DNA of 5,503 nt. Origin: Comamonas sp. (GTDB lineage: Bacteria; Pseudomonadota; Gammaproteobacteria; Burkholderiales; Burkholderiaceae_C). Positions 1 to 5,503 of this stretch are shown piece by piece. Position 1 is the first letter of the stretch, and each line of letters begins with the position of its first letter. The notes beneath the pieces are model-generated. The model was not told where the DNA came from, did no database searches, and was given only the letters and a program-made list of their open reading frames with translations. The position numbers and the translations under genes were made by a program. The stretch is taken from positions 1-5,503 of the forward strand of contig JAHAYB010000352.1 of NCBI GenBank assembly GCA_018384835.1. The letters run 5' to 3'.

Positions 1-4
1 GAGT

Positions 5-57
5 AATTGTAATACAATTTATGTATCACATATTATTTCATACAAATTTTTATACAA
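5..57. repeat. AT-rich leader with TACAA/TTGTA repeats and a 15-bp inverted repeat
   Basis: Seen directly: bases 5-19 form an inverted repeat, AATTGTA at 5-11 and TACAATT at 13-19 around a single central A. ATACA (12-16) also pairs with TGTAT (22-26) across a 5-base spacer. The word ATACAA recurs in direct orientation at 12-17, 40-45 and 52-57. The stretch is very AT-rich (12 G/C in bases 1-60), unlike the integrase gene that follows. Inference: such clustered short repeats directly upstream of an integrase could be an operator or recombinase-binding sites of an attachment region. Chance similarity in AT-rich DNA remains a real alternative. Confidence 0.4.
7..36 (+). promoter_or_regulatory. 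Candidate sigma70-type promoter for the integrase
   Basis: A possible -35 box TTGTAA (7-12, four of six consensus bases) is followed after 18 bases by a -10-like TATTAT (31-36, five of six). Transcription would start around 42-45, giving a leader of about 30 bases before the integrase ATG. The inverted repeat at 5-19 would cover the -35 box, which would suit repression by a bound protein. AT-rich DNA gives such matches easily, so this is tentative. Confidence 0.35.
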
Positions 58-75
58 GTCAAGGTAATACCCGTA

Positions 76-1266
76 ATGACTGCTGAATCTGCCTTCCCGC
101 CCCCGAACTTGTCCCCAGACTTACCTTCTGAAGCGCCTACTGCACCTACTACGCCGCTTGCGCCGTCCACGCCCTTACCCTTGCCTGCCGCCCCCGCCCT
201 CCCCCTAGGAGCGCAAACCTTGCAAGCCCTGCAAGAGCTGTTGCACCAAGGCGAGGCCGCCAACACCCGGCGCAGCTACCAAAGCGCTATGCGTTACTGG
301 ACGGCTTGGTTGCAACTGCGCCTTGGGCAGCCCATGGCGCTGCCTTTGTCGGTAGAGGTGGTGTTGCAGTTCATCACCGACCACGCGCCACGGCAGACTG
401 CCCAGGGGCTAGCGACAACCTTGCCGCCCGAGGTGGATGCCGCCTTAGTCGCCGTGGGCTGCAAAACCCGTATGGGCTGGCCTGCCCATGCCACCTTGGT
501 GCATCGTTTGGCGGTGCTTTCTAAGGCGCATCAAAACCAGCACCTGCCCAACCCTTGTCAAGACCCCCATGTGCGCCAGCTTTTGGCCTCTGCCCGCAAA
601 GCAGCCGCCCGCCAAGGGCTGCATGAGAAAAAGCAAGACGCGCTCACCAAAGACAAATTGCAGCAACTGCTGGCTACTTGCGACACCAGCGCCAAAGGGG
701 TACGGGATAAAGCCCTGCTGCTGTTTGCCTGGAGCAGCGGGGGGCGCAGGCGCTCAGAGGTGGCGCAGGCTGATATGCAGTTTTTGCGCCGCCTGGGTTC
801 CGCGCACTTTAGCTATGAGCTGCGCCTGAGCAAAAGCAACCAAAGCGGACGCTCTGCGCCAGAAAACTTCAAACCCGTGCTGGGGATGGCGGGGCAGGCG
901 CTAGAAGATTGGCTGCATCTGAGCGGCATCCGCAGCGGTCCGCTGTTCAGACGCATTCGTAAAGGCGGGGTGATTGGGACAACGGCACTTAGCCCCGCTG
1001 CGGTGCGCCTAATCGTGCAAGAGCGCTGTCAGTTGGCGGGGGTGCAGGGCGATTTTTCTGCGCACTCGTTGCGCTCGGGCTTTGTGACCGAGGCGGGGCG
1101 GCGTAACGTCTCGCTAGCGCAAACCATGGCGCTGACGGGGCATCACAGCATTGCGACGGTGATGGGCTACTTTCGGGCGGAAGAGGGTTTGCACAACGGC
1201 GCCGCCCGCCTTATGGATGATGGGGATGGGGATGGGGATGGGGATAGTGCCCCAGGTTTTGGGTAA
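76..1266 (+). CDS. Tyrosine recombinase / phage-type integrase
   Basis: A 396-residue site-specific DNA recombinase of the tyrosine recombinase (phage integrase) family. It cuts and rejoins DNA through a 3'-phosphotyrosine intermediate, typically to integrate or excise an element. Residues 1-45 are Pro/Ala/Thr-rich and look disordered. About 46-175 is the SAM-like core-binding domain (NTRRSYQSAMRYW at 63-75). The catalytic domain begins near 188. Catalytic residues seen are Arg225 in GGRRRSEVA, Lys253 in LSKSNQSG, His330 and Arg333 in AHSLRSGF, His356 in LTGHHS and the nucleophile Tyr365, nine residues after His356. The set is complete, so the enzyme is probably active. The tail is (Gly-Asp)n, residues 381-390. 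The start is firm: the frame is closed upstream by TAA at 10-12 and has no other ATG/GTG/TTG. The Shine-Dalgarno is weak (AAGG, 61-64). Composition is more GC-rich than the downstream genes (65% versus 55% in sampled 60-base lines). The target site is unknown. Confidence 0.93.
   Translation: MTAESAFPPPNLSPDLPSEAPTAPTTPLAPSTPLPLPAAPALPLGAQTLQALQELLHQGEAANTRRSYQSAMRYWTAWLQLRLGQPMALPLSVEVVLQFITDHAPRQTAQGLATTLPPEVDAALVAVGCKTRMGWPAHATLVHRLAVLSKAHQNQHLPNPCQDPHVRQLLASARKAAARQGLHEKKQDALTKDKLQQLLATCDTSAKGVRDKALLLFAWSSGGRRRSEVAQADMQFLRRLGSAHFSYELRLSKSNQSGRSAPENFKPVLGMAGQALEDWLHLSGIRSGPLFRRIRKGGVIGTTALSPAAVRLIVQERCQLAGVQGDFSAHSLRSGFVTEAGRRNVSLAQTMALTGHHSIATVMGYFRAEEGLHNGAARLMDDGDGDGDGDSAPGFG
1222..1245 (+). 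repeat. Four GGGGAT hexamers, G-quadruplex-capable
   Basis: Four perfect tandem copies of GGGGAT lie in frame near the 3' end of the integrase gene and encode alternating Gly-Asp. Four runs of four G separated by two-base AT loops (1222-1243) meet the usual sequence criteria for a G-quadruplex on the coding strand and in the mRNA. The 6-bp unit preserves the reading frame when copies are gained or lost, so copy number could vary without disrupting the protein. The repeat itself is certain; any function is inferred. Confidence 0.85.
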
Positions 1267-1308
1267 GGAGTATTTGCTTTCTTCACCCGCTAAATGAGGC
1301 AAACTCAC

Positions 1309-1335
1309 GTATCCAAGGAGATACAGGAAACAATG
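1309..1335 (+). promoter_or_regulatory. Ribosome-binding region and small hairpin before the helicase
   Basis: AAGGAG (1315-1320) lies 12 bases and AGGA (1325-1328) 4 bases before the ATG at 1333. Neither spacing is ideal, but together they favour this start over the in-frame ATG at 1294, which has no nearby purine-rich site. GTATC (1309-1313) and GATAC (1320-1324) are complementary and could form a 5-bp stem with CAAGGA in the loop. I see no convincing promoter in 1267-1332, so read-through from the integrase is possible. Confidence 0.5.
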
Positions 1336-4300
1336 TCCACATGGATAATCGACAACCGCACCACTAAACTGGTCTCGGGGCTAAAGGAGCAGCTACAGGC
1401 CGACTCCGAGCTTTCCCTGATGCTCAAGAATCTGAGCCTGTCAGGTTTTGCTGCGCTTTGCGATCAGCTCAAGGGCTGTAAAGCGCGACTTTTGCTGGGT
1501 ATAGATGATCAGCCCCTTGCCAGGTGCATCGCTTGCCAGCCAGGTGAAGAGCAGCTGAGCCAGCAGCTCACCCAAAAAAAACAGGCTGAGGCTCTGCTCG
1601 AATGGTTGCAAACCAAGGTGACAGCCAAGGGCGTTTCAACCAGCCGCATGGGTCAAAACCTCTTTCATATCCAGAACGCACAGGATGCTGCCTTTATCCA
1701 GGGCTCAACGGATCTGACTGCAACTGGGCTTGGCCTTGCTTTTACCGACCGTATGGATATGGCCATGGGCGGGACTGATCCCGCTCAAACCGCTGGCATG
1801 TACCAGTGGTTCGATATGCAGTGGCGGGAAGAGGGTGCGCAGGACATCCAGACGGAGCTGGTTGCTGCCGCACAATTTCTGGCGGCTGACCAATCCCCCG
1901 AGCTGCTCTACTTCATTGTTCTGTACCGTCTATTTGAAGAGCTGCTCAATGAAATTGATGAAAACTCCATTGTTAACACCCGCACCGGATTCAAAAACAC
2001 CCTGATCTGGAACAAGCTCTATCCCTTCCAAAAAGATGGCGTGCTGGGCGTAGTCGACAAGCTGGAGCGCTACAACGGCTGCATTTTGGCCGACTCGGTG
2101 GGGCTGGGCAAAACCTTTGAAGCCCTAGCAGTCATCAAGTACTACGAACTACGCAACGCTCGGGTGCTGGTATTGGCTCCTAAAAAGCTGCGAGACAACT
2201 GGACGCTATTTATCCAGAACGATACCCGTAACCTGCTGGCCAGAGACCGTTTTAGCTACAACGTGCTGAACCACTCGGATCTGACCCGTAGCACAGGTAT
2301 GTCTGGCGACACCAATCTGGCCACGCTCAACTGGGGCAACTACGACCTGGTAGTGATCGACGAGTCCCATAATTTCCGCAATGCCAGTGTTGCCGGTGAA
2401 CGCCATACCCGCTATTCCAAGCTGATGGATGACATCATCCGTTCCGGGGTAAAAACCAAAGTGCTGATGCTGTCGGCAACGCCAGTCAACAACCGCTTGA
2501 ACGATCTGAAAAACCAGATTGCCTTTGCTACTGAAGGCGATGATCAGGCGTTGCAAGCCCATGGCATAGGCAACATCTCCAACACCCTCAAGCAGGCCCA
2601 GACTCGCTTTAATGAATGGCTCAAACGCCCGGAGGAAAGCCGCACCACAGAGCAGCTGCTCAACAGCTTCGATGTTGGCTATTTCAAAATTCTCGACTTG
2701 TTAACCATTGCTCGCTCACGCAAGCACATCGAGAAATACTACAACCTGGCAGACATAGGCCAATTTCCGCAGCGCTTGCAGCCCATCAACATCAAGGCGG
2801 ACTTTGATACCCAGAGCGAGTTTCCTTCACTCAAGGAAATCAACACCATCATTGAGCGGTTGAACCTGAGCACCTTCTCGCCGCTCAAGTATGTGCTGAT
2901 GGACAAGCGTGCCAGCTATGAAGCCAGGTACGACACCAGTGTGCGCGATGGGCAGTCCGTCTTCAGCCAGCTGGATAGGGAAAAAAGCCTGATCGGGCTG
3001 ATCAAGGTCAACCTGCTCAAACGTCTGGAAAGCTCGGTGCATTCTTTCCGCCTGACCACAGAGCGCCTGCTGGCCAGTATTGATGCCACCATCCGCAAGC
3101 TGGAAGAGCACAGCACTAGCGATCTGGAAAGCCTGGACATTCTTGAAGCTGATATTGACTCACCTGAATTGGAAGCCCTGCTGGTAGGCAGCAAGGTCAA
3201 AGTGTTGATTCAGGACATGGATCAAGCCCGATGGCTTTACGACCTCAAGGAAGACAGCAGCTCTCTGCTTCGCTTGCTTAATGCCGCCAAAAGCATCACC
3301 GCCCAGCGCGACCAGAAGCTGGCACTGCTTAAAGCCCAAATCGAAGCCAAGCTTCAACAGCCGCTCAACCCGGACAACCGCAAGGTCATCATCTTTACTG
3401 CCTTTGCCGACACTGCCCAATACCTCTACCAACACCTGCACCAGTGGGCACTGCAAACGCATGGCCTGTACAGCGGCCTGGTGGTGGGCAGCGGCAGTAA
3501 CAAGACCAACAATCCGGCAGTGCGCACCGATTTTAGTGAACTGCTTACGGCCTTTTCACCCCGTTCCAAGGAGCGTGATAAGACTGGCCTTTCCGAAGAG
3601 GCCAACATCGACCTGCTGTTTGCCACCGACTGCATCAGCGAAGGCCAGAACCTACAGGACTGCGACTACCTGATCAACTACGACATCCACTGGAACCCCG
3701 TGCGCATCATCCAGCGCTTTGGCCGTATCGACCGCCTAGGCTCCATCAACAGCCAGATTCAACTGCTCAACTTCTGGCCCAATATTGAACTGGATGAATA
3801 CATTGATCTGGAGGCCCGTGTCAGTGGCCGTATGGTGCTGCTCGATGTATCCGCTACCGGTGAAGAGAACCTGATCAACACCGACAATGAAGGCCGTATG
3901 CGTGATTTGGCCTACCGGCGCAGGCAAATGCAGGAGCTGCAAAACAACGTCCCTGATCTGGAAGACATCTCAGGCGGGCTGTCCATCACTGACTTAACCC
4001 TCAGTGACTTCAAGATGGATTTGGCTAACTACCGCAAGGCGCACGAAGCGCTGCTTGAGTCTGCCCCCAATGGCCTCTACAGCGTGGCCACACTGGATCG
4101 AAATTTACAGGCTCAGGGCATCCAGCCCGGCGTAATCTTCTGCCTCAAAAGCCTCGACAACACCCAGAATGAACTGCAAGAGCCTTATGCCCTCTTTCCT
4201 TTTTATCTAGTGCAAGTGGGGCAAAACGGTACGACAACCCTGCCATTCAATCAGGCTAAAAAAATATTGGATGTGCTCAAACGCCAATGCCTGGGCCGCA

Positions 4301-4512
4301 AACATGCTGATAAAGAGTTGTATGCCCAAGCTGGCAACAGCAAGCATTACCAGAGCCAGTTGCAGGCTGCAATCGCACACCTGCAAGGCGAACAGCAGGA
4401 GCAGGGCATCAACAGCCTGTTTGCCCGTGGCGGCACCAAGCTGGCTACTAAAACAGAATCCAGCGGTAACTATGAGGTGGTGGCCTACCTAATTTTGTTG
4501 GAGGACAGCTGA
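1333..4512 (+). CDS. SNF2-family helicase with degenerate phospholipase D-like N-terminal domain
   Basis: A 1059-residue superfamily 2 DNA helicase/translocase, predicted cytoplasmic, of the kind found in restriction and anti-phage operons. Residues about 1-190 resemble the phospholipase D-like domain that precedes such helicases (IIDNRTTKLV at 6-15, SGF at 37-39, GSTDLTATGLG at 124-134). His112 remains, but the HxK lysine position is Gln114, so phosphodiesterase activity is doubtful. Helicase motifs follow: LYPFQKDGV at 229-237, Walker A GLGKT at 257-261 (Lys260), APKKLRDNW at 282-290, Walker B-like DESH at 343-346, SAT at 381-383, motif IV near 684-698, SEGQNLQ at 769-775 and QRFGRIDR at 794-801 with Arg798 and Arg801. 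A long inter-lobe segment (about 388-683) contains RSRKHIEKYY (461-470) and helical, coil-prone sequence. A C-terminal domain (about 905-1059) contains GVIFCL and PFYLVQV. The ATPase motifs are intact. The in-frame ATG at 1294 would add 13 residues but lacks a ribosome site. The gene overlaps the next by one base. The partner and DNA target are unknown. Confidence 0.93.
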   Translation: MSTWIIDNRTTKLVSGLKEQLQADSELSLMLKNLSLSGFAALCDQLKGCKARLLLGIDDQPLARCIACQPGEEQLSQQLTQKKQAEALLEWLQTKVTAKGVSTSRMGQNLFHIQNAQDAAFIQGSTDLTATGLGLAFTDRMDMAMGGTDPAQTAGMYQWFDMQWREEGAQDIQTELVAAAQFLAADQSPELLYFIVLYRLFEELLNEIDENSIVNTRTGFKNTLIWNKLYPFQKDGVLGVVDKLERYNGCILADSVGLGKTFEALAVIKYYELRNARVLVLAPKKLRDNWTLFIQNDTRNLLARDRFSYNVLNHSDLTRSTGMSGDTNLATLNWGNYDLVVIDESHNFRNASVAGERHTRYSKLMDDIIRSGVKTKVLMLSATPVNNRLNDLKNQIAFATEGDDQALQAHGIGNISNTLKQAQTRFNEWLKRPEESRTTEQLLNSFDVGYFKILDLLTIARSRKHIEKYYNLADIGQFPQRLQPINIKADFDTQSEFPSLKEINTIIERLNLSTFSPLKYVLMDKRASYEARYDTSVRDGQSVFSQLDREKSLIGLIKVNLLKRLESSVHSFRLTTERLLASIDATIRKLEEHSTSDLESLDILEADIDSPELEALLVGSKVKVLIQDMDQARWLYDLKEDSSSLLRLLNAAKSITAQRDQKLALLKAQIEAKLQQPLNPDNRKVIIFTAFADTAQYLYQHLHQWALQTHGLYSGLVVGSGSNKTNNPAVRTDFSELLTAFSPRSKERDKTGLSEEANIDLLFATDCISEGQNLQDCDYLINYDIHWNPVRIIQRFGRIDRLGSINSQIQLLNFWPNIELDEYIDLEARVSGRMVLLDVSATGEENLINTDNEGRMRDLAYRRRQMQELQNNVPDLEDISGGLSITDLTLSDFKMDLANYRKAHEALLESAPNGLYSVATLDRNLQAQGIQPGVIFCLKSLDNTQNELQEPYALFPFYLVQVGQNGTTTLPFNQAKKILDVLKRQCLGRKHADKELYAQAGNSKHYQSQLQAAIAHLQGEQQEQGINSLFARGGTKLATKTESSGNYEVVAYLILLEDS

Positions 4513-4514
4513 TG
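4500..4514 (+). promoter_or_regulatory. Strong ribosome-binding site and TGATG stop-start overlap
   Basis: GGAGGA (4500-4505) sits six bases before the ATG at 4512, close to the best Shine-Dalgarno in the window. The helicase stop TGA (4510-4512) shares its last base with that ATG. This arrangement typically couples translation of two genes and supports stoichiometric production of the helicase and the DUF4391 protein. Confidence 0.85.
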
Positions 4515-5288
4515 CTGCTGGATGCTTTACAGCTGCCAAGCGTTTGCCAGGTACAGCAGAAGATCCCCAAAAAAGCTATTGCCGAACACGCTAGAAATAG
4601 TGCCAGCGCTGCACGCCTGCTACAGGACGTGGTGGAGAGCATTCAACTGGTGGGGCACATCACCCCCAATAACAGCAACATTGCCGCTTACCAGCAAGGC
4701 GAGTATGAATACGTGGAAATACTGGCTTTTCAGATTCTGCTCAAGGATGGCAGCCATAGTGCAGGGCAGCTTAAAAGCCTACACCAGTTGCTGCATCAAG
4801 CCTTTCCATATCCTCTGCTGCTAGAAGTTGTCAATGCAGACCAAGCCCAATGCTCATTGGCCACTAAAACCGTTAACCAGGCCCACCCGGAGCATGAACA
4901 ACTGGTTATTCAGGAGCTGTTGGTCACAGACTGGCTTGCAGCAACAGCAGGCAGCTTGCAGCAGGAGCTTTGCCAATCGCTGGCTTTCCACAAGCAAAAC
5001 CAAAGCAACCTGATGCAGCTCTACCAAAGCTGGGTCAACGTGTTTGTGCGCTACCTGACCGCCATCAGCCTGAACCAAACGACGCAAGGTGACGCGCCTG
5101 CCCACCATGCGCTGACCCCAGAGGCTGCCCAGCAACAGCTGGATCGCCTACGCCAGATACAGGACTTGCAGCAACACATTAGCGCCTTAAGAAACCAGCG
5201 TGACGCTTGCAAGCAGTTCAATGAAAAGGTAACGCTCAACCTTGAACTGCAAAAACTGAATAAAAAGCTGGCCGGCCTTGCCGCTTAG
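4512..5288 (+). CDS. DUF4391 domain-containing protein
   Basis: A 258-residue soluble protein that I recognise as the DUF4391 family, a group of unknown biochemical function. Its length is about what I recall for the family. Features supporting the call are the opening MLLDALQLP with IPKK at 18-21, an acidic/aromatic segment EYEYVEILAFQI at 64-75, HQAFPYPLLLEV at 95-106 and TDWL at 139-142. The C-terminal part, about 203-255, is rich in Gln, Leu, Arg and Lys with heptad-like spacing and probably forms a coiled coil. No signal peptide, membrane segment or familiar catalytic motif is visible. The start is set by the strong GGAGGA site and the one-base overlap with the helicase. In annotated genomes, as I recall, DUF4391 genes sit between a helicase and a Type III-like methyltransferase, which is the order here. 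An adaptor or specificity role is plausible but is only inference. Confidence 0.85.
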   Translation: MLLDALQLPSVCQVQQKIPKKAIAEHARNSASAARLLQDVVESIQLVGHITPNNSNIAAYQQGEYEYVEILAFQILLKDGSHSAGQLKSLHQLLHQAFPYPLLLEVVNADQAQCSLATKTVNQAHPEHEQLVIQELLVTDWLAATAGSLQQELCQSLAFHKQNQSNLMQLYQSWVNVFVRYLTAISLNQTTQGDAPAHHALTPEAAQQQLDRLRQIQDLQQHISALRNQRDACKQFNEKVTLNLELQKLNKKLAGLAA

Positions 5289-5289
5289 C

Positions 5290-5302
5290 CTTCAGCCTGA
5301 AG
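5290..5302. repeat. 13-bp inverted repeat between DUF4391 gene and methyltransferase gene
   Basis: CTTCAG (5290-5295) and CTGAAG (5297-5302) are perfect complements around one C. As RNA it could fold into a 5-bp stem with a three-base loop. It starts two bases after the upstream stop codon. No U-run follows, so it does not look like an intrinsic terminator. It could be a protein-binding site, an mRNA-stabilising hairpin or chance. Confidence 0.4.
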
Positions 5303-5342
5303 CCAAACCCAGGCACTTGAATTGAAAACGGAATGAAACAGC

Positions 5343-5503
5343 ATGACTGATAAAAGTCGCCCCGAAAGCATCCCTGCCACCAGTATGGATCTGACCGAAC
5401 ACCATCTAGAGCAGCTCAAAGCCCTGTTCCCCAATGTCTTTACCGAAGGCAAAGTGGATTTTGATGCGCTCAAGGCTGAGCTAGGCGAGCATGTAGAAAC
5501 CAA
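5343..5503 (+). CDS. Type III-like site-specific DNA methyltransferase (Mod), N-terminal fragment
   Basis: This gene runs off the window end; only 53 complete codons are visible. Residues from about 16 on (LTEHHLEQLKALFP, then FTEGKVDFDALKAELGE) match the N-terminal pattern I know from Type III-like Mod adenine methyltransferases, where a short helical lead precedes a conserved E-R-Y-x-L-x-W segment. That segment and the catalytic DPPY and AdoMet-binding FxGxG motifs would lie beyond the window, so activity cannot be judged. The enzyme would methylate a specific DNA site to protect host DNA. The start is ATG at 5343, closed upstream by an in-frame TGA at 5334-5336. Methionine 15 (ATG at 5385) is a weaker alternative with no ribosome site. 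The Shine-Dalgarno is poor (GGA at 5330-5332), in contrast to the preceding gene. It is probably part of the same operon. Confidence 0.75.
   Translation, partial: MTDKSRPESIPATSMDLTEHHLEQLKALFPNVFTEGKVDFDALKAELGEHVET

Noticed and set aside
1252..1266. Possible terminator hairpin at the integrase end (CCCA...TGGG)
   Set aside because: The stem is only four base pairs and no T-run follows, so read-through into the operon is more likely.
1274..1297. Leader mini-ORF starting TTG after TAAGGAG at the integrase stop
   Set aside because: Seven codons with a non-ATG start only 3 bases after the GGAG; there is no sign of an attenuator structure.
1294..1332. Earlier in-frame ATG at 1294 as the helicase start, adding 13 residues
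   Set aside because: No purine-rich ribosome site lies close upstream, while the ATG at 1333 follows AAGGAG and AGGA. The protein from 1333 begins close to the IIDNR segment where I recall related helicases beginning.
2206..2562. Minus-strand open frame of 118 codons inside the helicase gene, and other antisense frames across the window
   Set aside because: They lie wholly opposite genes with strong protein motifs, show no recognisable domains and are explained as shadows of the coding strand.
3281..3673. Alternative + frame of 130 codons inside the helicase gene
   Set aside because: Its translation is Ser/Pro/Arg/Thr-rich shadow sequence without domain features, and it overlaps the intact helicase motif IV-V region.
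4258..4264. A7 run as a programmed frameshift site in the helicase C-terminal region
   Set aside because: No downstream stem-loop or overlapping frame with a meaningful product was seen, and the zero frame continues normally to the coupled stop.
5333..5350. Five-codon ORF from ATG 5333 overlapping the methyltransferase start
   Set aside because: Too short to assess and readily explained by chance; the methyltransferase-like reading frame starts at 5343.

Overview
The window reads as a bacterial accessory (genomic-island) segment, probably from a proteobacterium. It holds three complete genes and the start of a fourth, all on the + strand and tightly packed. The organism cannot be named from the sequence. 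The proteobacterial guess rests on moderate-to-high GC, CTG/CGC-rich codon use and the general look of the proteins. No rRNA, tRNA, CRISPR array, insertion sequence or convincing terminator is visible, and no gene-free stretch exceeds 75 bases.

Layout. Bases 1-75 are a very AT-rich leader (12 G/C in the first 60 by hand count) with repeated TACAA/TTGTA words and a plausible promoter. Bases 76-1266 encode a tyrosine recombinase (integrase) with the full catalytic set R-K-H-R-H-Y. It has a Pro/Ala-rich N-terminal extension and an odd (Gly-Asp)n tail encoded by a G-rich hexamer repeat. After a 66-bp gap, bases 1333-4512 encode a 1059-residue SNF2-type (superfamily 2) helicase. Its N-terminal domain resembles a phospholipase D fold whose catalytic motif looks decayed. 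One base of overlap leads into 4512-5288, a DUF4391-family protein with a C-terminal coiled coil. After 54 bp, a gene starts at 5343 and runs off the end. Its first 53 residues resemble the N-terminus of a Type III-like adenine-specific DNA methyltransferase (Mod).

Reading as a system. The helicase, DUF4391 protein and methyltransferase start look like one operon of a Type III restriction-modification-like defence cluster. I expect a Res-type helicase-nuclease downstream, but it lies outside the window. The integrase sits at the head of the island and may be responsible for its mobility. Its base composition differs from that of the helicase operon, so cargo and recombinase may have separate histories. 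The parts least explained by standard restriction-modification are the extra helicase with its apparently inactive phospholipase-like domain and the DUF4391 partner.
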